Shown piece by piece: positions 24,578 to 35,800 of a stretch of DNA of 64,000 nt (position 1 is its first letter; the number at the start of each line of letters is the position of its first letter). The notes beneath the pieces were generated by a model. That model was not told where the DNA came from and ran no database searches. It saw only the letters and a list, made by a program, of their open reading frames with translations. Where the stretch lies: contig DATGGK010000038.1 of the NCBI GenBank assembly GCA_035308565.1, forward strand, positions 1-64,000, read 5' to 3'. The stretch is from JANXLS01 sp035308565 (lineage in GTDB: Bacteria; Planctomycetota; SZUA-567; H5-PLA8). The translations under genes and the position numbers were made by a program.

Positions 24578-25675
24578 GTGAGCGACGGCAGTCCACGCAT
24601 TTTGATTGTTCGATTGTCTGCATTTGGCGACTGCCTGCATACGATTCCTTCGTTGGTTGCGCTGCGGCGCAGATTCCCCTCCGCGCACATCGGCTGGGCC
24701 ATCGAAAAAGCGTCTCACGCGGTGCTCGAAGGCCATCCGATGGTGGACAAGTTCCACATTTTTCCAAGGCACGCATTCAAACTCGGCAGCACAAAATTGA
24801 TGGATTCGATGCGTGACTTGAGCGCGTTTCGGCGCGAATTGGCCGCGGAAAAATACGAAATCGCGATCGACTTTCAAGGACTGACCAAAAGCGGCCTGGT
24901 CTCGTGGTGGTCGCGCGCGCCGCGGCGCATTGGGTTCAAAGGCGAAGACAGCCGCGAATTCAACATGGTCTTCGCCAACGAGCGCATCCGCCCGCCGGAA
25001 GAAGCCGTGCACGTCGTCGAGCGAAATCTCGCGCTGCTCAAGCCGCTCAACATTGAGTTGCCCGAAAAACCCAACAAGCCAGAATGGGTCATGCCCAATT
25101 ATTCAAAAGAAGTCGAGGAGATGCGCCCATTCCTCAAGAACTGCGGCCTGCTGGACGCAGCGGGCAACGTGAAGAAATTCGGCATCGTCAATCCCGGCGC
25201 GACGTGGTTTACGAAGCGCTATCCGCCGGAGAAATTCGGCGAAGTGGCAAAAGGAATGGTGGAGCGGCTTCAGTTTCCCGTGATCGTGACCTGGGCTGGC
25301 GACGAGGAACTCGCGTCAGCGCAGACGATCGTAGACATCGCCGGCGGCCCATGGAAGAACGCGTTCCTTGCGCCAAAGACGAATTTGCGCGAGCTTGCGG
25401 CGCTCACGCAACAGACCGTGCTTTTCGTTGGCAACGACACCGGGCCATTGCATTTGGCGGTCGCGCTGAATGTGCGCACGGTGGCGATTTTCGGCGCGAC
25501 CGATCCGCTGCGCAACGGCGCGTACGGCAGCGGGCATCGCGTGCAGACCGGCGGCGTGGATTGCCATCCCTGCTGGAAAACGACCTGCGAGCGGCAGGAC
25601 CGGGCCTGTTTGATCTGGGTGAAACCGGAGGACGTGCTGACGAGCTGCAAACATATTTTGGATCGGATGGATTGA
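24578..25675 (+). CDS. Glycosyltransferase family 9 (heptosyltransferase-like)
   Basis: 365 residues from the GTG at 24578. It opens RILIVRLSAFGDCLHTIPSL, the N-terminal GT9 signature with the Gly-Asp that helps catalysis. The second half has GIVNPGATWFTKRYPPEKF and FVGNDTGPLHLAVALNVRTVAIFGATDP, the ADP-heptose binding and donor-site motif of the family. GT9 enzymes usually add heptose to the lipopolysaccharide inner core. The Cys-rich end (DCHPCWKTTCERQDRACL) is common in the family. It is paired with the GT4 gene upstream, supporting a role in lipopolysaccharide or envelope glycan assembly and suggesting a Gram-negative outer membrane. It converges on the membrane gene at 25690. Confidence 0.9.
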   Translation: MSDGSPRILIVRLSAFGDCLHTIPSLVALRRRFPSAHIGWAIEKASHAVLEGHPMVDKFHIFPRHAFKLGSTKLMDSMRDLSAFRRELAAEKYEIAIDFQGLTKSGLVSWWSRAPRRIGFKGEDSREFNMVFANERIRPPEEAVHVVERNLALLKPLNIELPEKPNKPEWVMPNYSKEVEEMRPFLKNCGLLDAAGNVKKFGIVNPGATWFTKRYPPEKFGEVAKGMVERLQFPVIVTWAGDEELASAQTIVDIAGGPWKNAFLAPKTNLRELAALTQQTVLFVGNDTGPLHLAVALNVRTVAIFGATDPLRNGAYGSGHRVQTGGVDCHPCWKTTCERQDRACLIWVKPEDVLTSCKHILDRMD

Positions 25676-25689
25676 CGGCGGGTTTCAGA

Positions 25690-26655
25690 TTATTTTTTCC
25701 GCGCCATCATCCACGCCAAAATCCCCGGCGTCTTCGACACAAAAAAAGCCACTTGCGCGGCGGTCGCCAGATCCGCTCCGCCGCTCAGCCGCGCCACACG
25801 TTCGAACACAAACGCAAACGCCGCCTGCCCCACGCCGATCGCGCCGAACGAGGCGAACGAGCAGACGAAATTCGCGATCAGCAGCGCGGCGAGGAACAAG
25901 CTCGCATCAAAACCGCTTTCTCCGCGCATTCCCAAACCCGACGCGAGCACGTACCCCGACGCGCTGCTGAGCGTGTGAACCCCCAGCGACATCAGCCAGC
26001 CTTCCAGCAGAAAAATCGGTGCCCCGCGAAACGCCTGCATTGATGAATATGCGCGCTCAACAGTGTGACCAAACGGCAGCTTCTTCAGGATCCAACTCAG
26101 CGGTCCCCAATTGTGCAAGCGCCGCGAAAAAAGCATCAGCGAACCGATCACCAGCCCCGCGCACACCGCCAGCAATCCAATCAAATATGGCCGCAGTGCG
26201 CCCTCCGACCAGAGAGATCCGAAACGCCAAGCCACCGCCGCTAGCGTCAACGTCAGCAACCCAAGCAGTCCCAGCAGACGATCGACTACCAGCACGCTCA
26301 CCGCTTCGGTGCGCCGCCCAAGCGGAATTTGCTGCGCCAGATACCACGCCTTGATCGCGTCTCCGCCCACCGACGTGATCGAGACCGCGTCGAAAAACGC
26401 GCCCAGAAATGTCAGCTTTACGATTGTCCAGAAACTTGGCGCCGGCCCATGCGCTCGCAGCAGCCGCTGCGTGCGCCAGGCGCTGACGATCAACTGCGCC
26501 GTCAATAGCCCCAGCGTCCCAAGCACGATGGCCGGGCTCAAGCTCAATTGCTTCAGCCGGCCAAAATCAATCTTGCCGCTGGCCAGCACATAGCCCACCA
26601 GCCCCGCCGCGACGGCGAGCTTCAAAAACAGGATCAGCCAATTCTTGAGTTTCAA
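25690..26655 (-). CDS. YbhN/UPF0104-type multi-span membrane protein (flippase-like)
   Basis: 321 residues with about eight hydrophobic helices, starting MKLKNWLILFLKLAVAAGLVGYVL. The family, also the N-terminal part of lysylphosphatidylglycerol synthase, is recognised from ITSVGGDAIKAWYLAQQ (compare the Gly-Gly-Asp motif of these proteins) and from SFGAIGVGQAAFAFVFE near the end. Members are thought to move or modify lipids and lipid-linked glycans in the inner membrane. Its place beside the GT4-GT9 pair, though convergent, fits an envelope role. Substrate unknown. Confidence 0.82.
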   Translation of the reverse strand: MKLKNWLILFLKLAVAAGLVGYVLASGKIDFGRLKQLSLSPAIVLGTLGLLTAQLIVSAWRTQRLLRAHGPAPSFWTIVKLTFLGAFFDAVSITSVGGDAIKAWYLAQQIPLGRRTEAVSVLVVDRLLGLLGLLTLTLAAVAWRFGSLWSEGALRPYLIGLLAVCAGLVIGSLMLFSRRLHNWGPLSWILKKLPFGHTVERAYSSMQAFRGAPIFLLEGWLMSLGVHTLSSASGYVLASGLGMRGESGFDASLFLAALLIANFVCSFASFGAIGVGQAAFAFVFERVARLSGGADLATAAQVAFFVSKTPGILAWMMARKK

Positions 26656-26796
26656 AATGTTCTGCGCGTTTGTGGGAATCCACGCGAGATTTTAGCAACA
26701 ACGGCGATTCGCGCTATCGCATTGCAATGCGCAATTGCCTAGCGAAGCGTCCCCGCCCTGAAACGCTTTCAAAACCTTGCGAAGCGCAGCCGTTCT

Positions 26797-26818
26797 CCCT
26801 CTCCCCTTGGAGAGAGGG
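26797..26818. repeat. Palindrome related to the element at 1850
   Basis: CCCTCTC (26797-26803) pairs with GAGAGGG (26812-26818) across CCCCTTGGA. It is followed by TGAGGGG as at 1850-1910. It lies in the 206-base gap between the stop of the giant C25 gene and the start of the flippase-like gene, both minus-strand. Nothing else was recognised in that gap. Confidence 0.6.
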
Positions 26819-26861
26819 TGAGGGGTAGGCGCGCTTACGATTCGGCTTTTGAAACAGTTTT

Positions 26862-29800
26862 TTAAAATTGCCCCGCGCCAGGCGTTGTCACGGTCGTCGC
26901 ATTCCCTTTCCCCATTACCGGCATCGCCGGATCGCCGAAGATCTGTTCCGTCCGGCTCAGATCGCCGTAGAAACTCCCGCCCTGCGAATACGCCCACTGC
27001 TGCGTCTTCATCAGCGCATCGCCCCACCGCCCGCCCGCACTCGCATTTTGCAATAGGCGGCTCATGAACGCGACGGCATACTCCGATTGCATATACGTCG
27101 ATGTTCCGATCGACGCCGAGATGCCGCCTTGCGGCTGCGTCAGTGCTTGTATCGCGATGCTGCGGTAACCCGTTTCGTTCTTCGCCATCCAATTGCCCGT
27201 GCACGTCGCTTGCAGGAATACAGCGTTGCCCGTCAGATTCTGCACGGTGTCGGCGGTGCTGTCGGTCTCCAAAATGCGCGGATCGTTCTTGCCCAGGCGC
27301 ACCGCGTTTCCGTGTCCGACGTAGAACAAAATATCCGCGCCGCCGTTGGCCGCCTGCGTCAGCGCCGCGGTCACGTCCGGCGAACTTTGCGCAGTGACGC
27401 CGAGGTAATTGCGCTGCCACGCCAGCTCCGGATTGGCCGCCGCAATCGAATCCGCCTCCGCCGCGAAATCGCCGGCGATCGGATCGGCTTCATCGGCCAC
27501 TGCGTGCACGCGCGCGCCGGTAGTCATGCCTTTGTTCGACAAAATGCGCGATACCGCGACGGACAATTCGCTGGGCGTATTCACCGGCAATCGCCCGACG
27601 ACCACTTCCGGATAACCGCGGCCCAAATCGCCGAACATCGAATCGCTCGTCGCCTGCGACCAGAACGTCGTCGAGACCAGGAATGTCGGGCAAAGCGGAT
27701 CGACGTTCAACCCGCTGTAATCAAGGTAGTCGTAGGTCGTGCGCCCCAACAGCAGCAAATATTTCGGCCGCACGGCGCGCACCGCGTTTTGAATTCCGTT
27801 CGGACCGTAGCGCCCGTAATTGTAGTAATCGAAAATCTGCTCCTGATCGGCGAACGACCCGCGCAAGCCTTCCTTCGAACGCTGCGCCAGCAGCGCTTGC
27901 GCGCCCGCGCTGAACTGGCTCGGCCCTATTGCCAGATACGTGAACGCCGCAAGCGGCTTCACCGCCCGCTTGCTCACCGCGATCGGTTTGTTTTCCATCC
28001 CGGCGGGCACAATCAGGAACTGGCCCGTCCCGCCGCTGGGCGCATTGAAGCGCAACGCAAACGTGCCGTCGTTCTGCGCCTGCGTTTCGTAAGGGATCAA
28101 CGTCGCGCGGTCCGGGAAGCGCGCATCCACAACCCACGCGTCCGCGCTCGGCAGATGCTGCGCTTCAAAAAGCTGCGACGCGCCGCTCGGATTGTAAATC
28201 TCCAGCGGCGCCGCGCCGTTCAGCGCTTTTGTGTAGCTCGCCGTCATCGAATGCAGCAGCGCGATTTGCGTCGCGACGCCGTCAAGCTGCGGCGTCACCA
28301 ATTCGATCGTGTTCGCGCCGTCCACCAAAATTCCCGGCGCGAGTTGGAACGCAAGCTGCACCATCGTGCCGCCGCCGCTCCACACCGCTTGCCCCGCGGG
28401 CTGGCCGTTAATGAACGCTTGCAGCGCGTGGTCGTTCGCAGTCCCGCTGGCTTGCGTCAAGCTCCACAGATTCACCGTCAGCGACGCTGGCCCGCCGCTG
28501 GCGTTGGGCGTGTTGAGCGTAAAGCTCTGCGTCGTCCCGCCGCTTAAATATTGATTCGAGAACCACGGCGCATAGTCGTACGGCCGCAGGTTGTCGAAAT
28601 CGAAATACACGTCGTGGTAGCTCACCGTCGCCATCGCCGGCGAGGTCGTGTTCACGCTCTGCGCGCTCGCAAACAAGCCTTGCGCATGCGCGATTTGTCC
28701 CGCCGAAGTCGCCGCGTTCGTGCGGCGCAGGAACAGCGCGTCCTTGTTCGTGTAATCGTCAGCGTAGCCTTGGCCGTAGACAATCAGCCCGCTGGGCGAA
28801 AGCGCCAACGCGTTCAACGCGCGCCCTTCGCGCTGAATCGAGACATGCCCCGCATCGAATCCCGCCGGCAACGCGCTCGACGGAATCAGCAGCACGCCCG
28901 GCGTGTCGTACACTACTTTCACTCCCGCGAAACTGCCGCCGCGCGCAGGCGCACTCGAGAACCAGCGCACGCCCGCGGATAAATTCGACGCGGGCGCGGG
29001 TGTCGGCGCGGGTGCCAAGGAGCGGTACCCCGCTCCTTGCTGTTGCGCGCGCGGATCATCTCCCAACGCGAGTAGTCCATCGTATTGCGTCGGCGTCAGC
29101 GCTCGCACCGACGCAGACATCGCAAGCTGTCCGCTCGCATCGACGAAAAGTCCCGCCGCGCGCAGCCGCTCCGCCGTAGAACGGAGCTCCCACTCCGTTC
29201 GATTTTCCGTCGCGCCAAAATTCTGCGTTGCGTCGGCTTGAACGGAGCGGGAGCTCCGTTCTACTTTCGCGAACTCGGCGCTCAACTCTTTGCCGCGCGC
29301 GTTCGCGCCAGCGAGCGCCACGCTTTCAAGCGCCGCATGCAACCCATCGCCACTCACCACACCGTTCTCATCCACGGCCACTGGCCCGGCGAGTGTAGAA
29401 TGTGTCTCCGTAAATCCGCGAATGCTCACGCTCTCCAATTTGTAGTCGTAAATGCCCGGCGCCGCCCAATCGTAGAAACAATACGCCTTCAAATCCGGAT
29501 TCGTAATGCGTCCCGCGATCAGCGTGGAATTCGCCCGCGTCCACGCATCGGCTAATTTTGAATCTTGAATTTTGAATTTTGAATTACGTCGATAGACGTT
29601 GAATCCCGCGTTCTGGAATTCCGATACAGAATTCCACGTCACCAGCACTCCGCCGCCTTCCGCGCGCGCGGCGAAGGCTTCGAGCGTGACCGGCGTGACG
29701 TTGCTCGCGGTTGTGCGGACGACCAGCGTGTCCGCCGGACTGCCCGCGCTCGGCGCGGATGCAAGATCGCTGCCGTTGAATTTGTACACAACCGCCCAGC

Positions 29801-32800
29801 CGCTCTGCAATCCTATTACCGTGGCGAAGCCCGAGGTCATTACACTGCTTCCGGTCGCGCCGGCGATGATCGGAATATCCGCGCCGCCGTTGGGTGCGGT
29901 GCCCGCATACGCGCCCGGCCCGACGCCCAGCGACAAAACTGATGTGCCGCCCAGGGTCACAGTGCCGCCCGCGGCCACGTTGAGGAATTGCTTGTTTATC
30001 GTACCGGCGTTGACCGTCACGATGGCCTTGAGCTTCCCGTCGCTGCTGAAGTCGATGTTTCCCGTGGGGGAAAGATTCATGCTTTCATCAGCCGCCATCG
30101 GCGTGGTCACAATGCTGGTTGTGCCCGGCCACACATTTGTAACGTTCAACTTCAGAGAACCCGTGACCGTTCCCGACCCGCGCAGGTCACCGCTGAGGGA
30201 CTGCCCATTGCCATCAAGCGTTCCCGCGGCGGAGAGCGTTATGGCGGGCGCCGAGCCCAGCACGATGGGCGCACCAAGTCTCAAAGTGCCGCCCGCAACC
30301 GACATTTTCGTGCCGTCGGACAGTCCTCCCGTCGAGCCTCCGAGGAACAGAGTGCCTCCCGTTGTGCCGCCCGCGTTGAGCGTGATTGTACGCAACGTGC
30401 CGCCGTCGCTGAGCGCGCCGAGTGCGAGCGTGCCAATGCCGGTGCCGCTGTTGGCCACGTTGATTGTCGGATTGCCGTTAATCGTCGTCGCGCCAAATGT
30501 GAGGCTGTACAATGTGTTGCTCGCTGGCGTTCCGCCGGTGATGCTTAGCTTCTGCGAACCCATGGAAAGCGTGCCCAGCGTTGCAACACAAATGCCGCTG
30601 ACATCGATTACCGAATTGGCGTTGACCGCTACGTTGTTGACCAGGTTGTCAAGCGACACGATCTCCACAGCGTTTACGCCGCAATTATTCGTGTCGCGCA
30701 CTTGCGAAATGGTGAGCGTGCTGCCAGTCAAGTTGTCGAACAGCGCGTAATTGGCCGCCGGTATCGTCGCTGTCGTCGTTGCAGTCGTCTGAACGTATCT
30801 GGCGAACGGCGCGCCATTGCCGATGGTGTTGAAATAATACGTCGTCGCGCCCACCGTCACATGCCCCTGCCGCCCGCCGCCGTCGGATTGCACGTACACG
30901 TACACGCGGTAATTCGCGTATGGAATGTTCGTGATCGTGATGGTGTTGGTCGTGTTGCCCGCGTTTGCGTTCGTGTCGAGGTACGAATTCATCAACTGCG
31001 CGTCCTGATTGGCCTGCGCCACGCCGTAGACGCTGTAACTGACCGGCGCGCCGCTGAACGTCAGCGTGGTCGAAATAGCCGAGCCGCTGCTGTCGGTGAG
31101 CGCCACATTCGTTCCGGCGATGGTCTGGATGTTGTTCCAATTCGCAATCGGCACCACGCCCGCTACGCCGGTGACGTTTTCGATTTCCGTGGTGCGCCCC
31201 GCAGCAAAATTAATTCCAATGCATCCCGCGATTGTGCCGCTGGCCAACTGCAGCGTGCTTCCGTTCAGATTGATCTGCCCGCTGCCCAGCGCCGTCTGCG
31301 TGCGCGCGGAAACCACGCCCGCATTCAGCGTCGAACCGCCATTGAACGAATTGTTCGCGTTCAGGATCAGCGTTCCGGCGCCGTTCTTCGTCAACGTCCC
31401 GGTGCCGCTGATCGCGCCGGTGGTCGTGTTGCTGCCAACAATGTTGTAAATCAGCGCGCCGTTGTCGGTGATGCTGCCGATGATCGAACCGTCCACGGTG
31501 CCGTCGCCGATTTGCAGCGTGCCGGCGTTGACCGTCGTGCCGCCCGTGTACGTATTCGCCGCACTCAAGATCAATTTCCCCGGCGTCACGTTTGTGTCGC
31601 CCAGCGTCAAGCGCCCCACGCCGCCGTTTCCGATCGGATTGGCGTACGTCACTGTCTGTCCATTCGTATCAATGGCCGCTCCGCCCACGCCAATGGTGAA
31701 GGTGCGCCCGGATACGTCCATGTTGCTCGCGCCCGTTGCATAACGCAGCGTCCCGCCGCTGAACGACAGCGGCGCTACCGAGCCGGCCGCCGTCGAGCCG
31801 AGATGCGCATTGTCGCCGATGATCAGCGTGCCGCCGTTGAGTGTTGTCGCGCCCGTATAAGAATTCGCGCTCTGCAATGTCACCGTGCCCGAGCCGCTCA
31901 GTTGCAGCCCCGTTGATCCGCTGATCCCAATCACGCCGCTGGCGTTGCTGAAGGTGTACGCGACGCCGCCAAGCGTGTTGTTGAAATTCACCAGAATCGG
32001 ACGCACACCCGCAGCCTGAATTGAAATGTTGCTGTTGGTCACGTTGCCCGCGCCGCCCAGCATCGCGTCCTGAAACGTCACAAGACTCAAGTTGTTGTCC
32101 GCAAACTTCGCCGGCGCCGCGGTGGTCGTGTTGTACCAATTGGTCGAGGCCGTATCCCACAAGCTGTTGGTCGCGCCGGTCCAGGTCAGACTCGACGCGC
32201 CGCTGGACACCGTCAGGTCGATTTCGTTGCCCACTTGCGAGAAGAAATACGACTTGCCGGCCAGCGGCGTGTTGCCCACGGTGAAACTGCTGCCCGCGTC
32301 GAAATTGAACAGCGTTCCTGTAAACGTGATCAGCTTGTACGTGCCCACGCCGAGAGCGCCGTTGCCGCCAGCGTTCGCGTTGTCGTTCAAATTAATCACC
32401 ACGCTGCCGCTGCCGACCGTCGGCAGAACTACGTCGCCATTGACTGCGACGACGTCGCCATTACTGCCGGCCGCGGGAAGTCCCGTTCCGGGCGTTCCGA
32501 AGTCGAAATCGAGAATCGCGCCGGCGCCCAGCGTCAGCGTGCCGGTGGTAAGCGTGCCGATGCCGCCGCTGTTGTTCGCGCCCGGATTGACGCCCGGCGC
32601 CAGATGCCCGTTCGCTCCGCCGTTTCCCGCGTTAATGCTTGTCGCGCCGCCCAGCGTGCCGGTTCCCGACAGCGTCGGATTGCCTATGGCATTGACGCCG
32701 CCTGCCGTCACCGCACCCGACGACGGCGCGCCAATAATGGAGCCAGTGACAACGAGCGTGCCCGTGTTCACGGTCGTCGCGCCGCTGTAGGTATTGGCGC

Positions 32801-35800
32801 CGCTGAGCGTCAACGAGCCCGTGCCGCCGGTGAGGATCGAACCGGTTCCGGAAATGACGCCGGAGAAATTTGACGACAAATTATCCAAGCTGCCGATGGT
32901 CAGCGCGTTTGCGCCCAGATTCACGCTGCCGCCATTGGCCGCGGGCAGGAGTTGGCTGATGGTTTGGCTGGCGCCAAGGTTGAACACCGCACCCGCGGCC
33001 ACGCTCACCTGCGTGGCAACGCCAAGCGCCGTTGAACTGTTCGAGTTCAAGATTCCGCCGTTGACAACGGCTTTTGTCCCCGTGGACAATGCGGCGGAGG
33101 ACGCCGCCAGCGTCAGTGTTCCGCTTCCCGTCAAAGTGATCGTCCGCACCACGCCTCCGTCGTTCAACGCGCCCAGGGCGAGGATGCCGGCGCCCGAGCC
33201 GTTGTTGGCCACATTGAAGGTGGGATTGCCGGAAAAAGTCGCCGCGCCGAGATTGAGCCCATAACTTAGGTTTGCAGCCGTGGCGCCACCGGTGACAGCC
33301 AGCGTGTGGCTGCCCATGCTGAGCAGTCCCAGCGTGCCGCCGTCTGTGCCGGTCACGTCGATGGTCGAATTGGCGTTGATCACGACGTTGTTGCTTAGAT
33401 CCTCCGACTCCGAAATGATTTGAATCCCACAGATTCCGTTGTTGTTCGAAGTTGCCTCGCGCGCCTGAACGATCGTCAGCGTGGGGCCGCTGAGATCGTC
33501 GAAGAGCGCATAGTTGGCCGCGGCGGACGCGGCCGCCGTAGTCGCGGTCGCCTGGATATATGACGCGAACGGGTTGATGTTGGTGGTGAAATAGTAGGTC
33601 GTCGAACCGACGGTGACGTGCCCGATGCGGCCGTTGCCGTCGGAGCCGACGTACACGATCGCGCGGAAACGCGCGTAGGGAATGTTGGCGACCGTCACTG
33701 TGATCGTCGAGGTGGCGTTGTTATCGATGTACGAATTCATCAACTGCGCGTCCTGGTTGGTCTGCGACGCGCCGTAGACGCTGTAGGTGTTCGGCGAGCC
33801 TGTGAACGTCACGTTCGCCGGAGATGCCGCGCCGTTGCCATCCACCAAGGCCACATTGGCGCCGGTGATGCCTGGAACGTTGTTCCAGTTTTGCATCGGC
33901 ACCACGCCGGCGGTGCCGGTGACGTTGTCGATGTCCCCCACGTTGGCGCGGCCCGTCGAAAAGTGGATTCCGATCATTGCGTTCTCGCTGGCGGCCAGTT
34001 GCAGCGTCCCGCCGTTGAGATCCACCGTGCTCGTGCTCAGCGCGCCAGTCGTCTTGACCGATACCGTTCCCGCATTCACGTTCGTCACGCCGGTATAAGT
34101 GTTCGTGTTCGCGAAATTCAAAACGCCAGGCCCGTCCTTGCTCACCGAGCCGCTCCCGCTGATCACGCCGCCATTTGCGTTGAGGGAGGCGACGTTGTAA
34201 ATGAGCGCCGCGTTGTCCGCGATATTTCCAGGAACCGTGCCGTCGATCGTTCCGTCGCCCAACTGCAGCGTTCCCGCGGCGATCGTCGAGCCGCCCGTGT
34301 AGCTGTTGGCTCCCGTGAGCACCAGAATTCCAGGCGTGGCGTTCGAATCGTTGAGCGTCAAAGCTCCTGCACCGTTGGCGCCGATCCCCGATCCATACGT
34401 AATCGTCTGGCCATTTGGATCGAACGTCGCGCCGCCGGCGTTGATCGTCACCACGCGCCCCGAAATATCCGTATTGGTCGCGCTGGCCACGTAGCTCAGC
34501 GTCCCGCCGTTGAATGTAAGCGGCGCAATTGTGCCGGACATCGAGCCGAGCGCCGCGTTGTCCTTGATCTGCAGAATGCCGGCGTTGAGCTGCGTGGCGC
34601 CGATGTACGTATTGGGACTCTGCAAAATCACCGTGCCGCTGCCGTTGAGCACGAAACTGGTCGTTCCGGCGATTCCAATTACTCCGCTGGCGTTGCTGAA
34701 CGTATACGGCACTGCCGCATTCGTGAAGATCACCGACAACGGGGACACGCCGCCGCTTTGAATTGTAATCGCATTATTCGTCACGTTAGCCGCGCCGGGC
34801 AGTTTCACGTCCTGAAAACTCACGTGGCTCAGATTGTCCACGTAGTTCGTCGCCGCGCTGGCCGTCGTGCTGTACCAATTGACCGCGGACGTGTTCCACA
34901 ACCCATTCGTCTGGCCTGTCCACGCCATATCCTGCACGCCGCTGGTAATCGTCAGGTCGATCTCGTTTCCGATCGTCGTGAAAATGTAGCTCTTGCCGGC
35001 CAACGGCGTCGTACCGATCACGATGCTGCCCGTCGGACTGAAATTGAACGCCTGTCCCGTAAACGAGAAGAGCTTGTACGTGCCTGTGCCGATGCTGCCG
35101 TTTCCACCGGCTGCGGCGTTGTCAGTGAGGTTAAGGGTGACGGTGCCCGTCGATGGGAAAGTCAAATCGCCCGCAATCGCAACCAAATCGTTAAAGCTTC
35201 CCGTCGAAGGTATGCCCGTTCCCGGCGTGCCGAAATCGAAATCCAGCACACTGTTCGCATTCAAACTCAACGGGCCCGTATTCAGCATTCCGATCGCGCC
35301 GCTGTTGCCGGTCGTGTTCACGCCCGGCGCGAGGTGCCCGGCCGCGCCGCCGTTGGCGCTGCTGATCGTCACCGCGCCGCTGACGTTCGCCGCGCCGGCC
35401 AGTGTGGGCGTGCCGCTCGCGGCTGCCCCTCCCACTGTCACCGCTCCGGACGTTGGCGTGCCCGTAATCGAACCGGTCACCATCAGGATGCCGCTGTTCA
35501 CGGTAGTCGGGCCGCTGTAGGTATTCGCGGCGCTCAGTGTCAAGGTATTCGTTCCCGCTTTGACCAGCCCTCCGGTGCCGGAGATCACGCCCGCGAAATC
35601 GGACGCGAGATTGTCCGTGCTGCCGATCGTCAGTGTGCTGTTCGCCTGCAAAATGACGTTGCCCGCGTTGGCCGACGGCGTCAGCGAACTGATCGTTTGA
35701 CTGGCCCCAACGCCGAATGTCGCCCCGAGCGCCACCGTCACGCGCGCGGTCGTTCCGAGCGCCGTCGCGTTGTTCGAATTGAGCGTCCCGCCGGTCGCGT

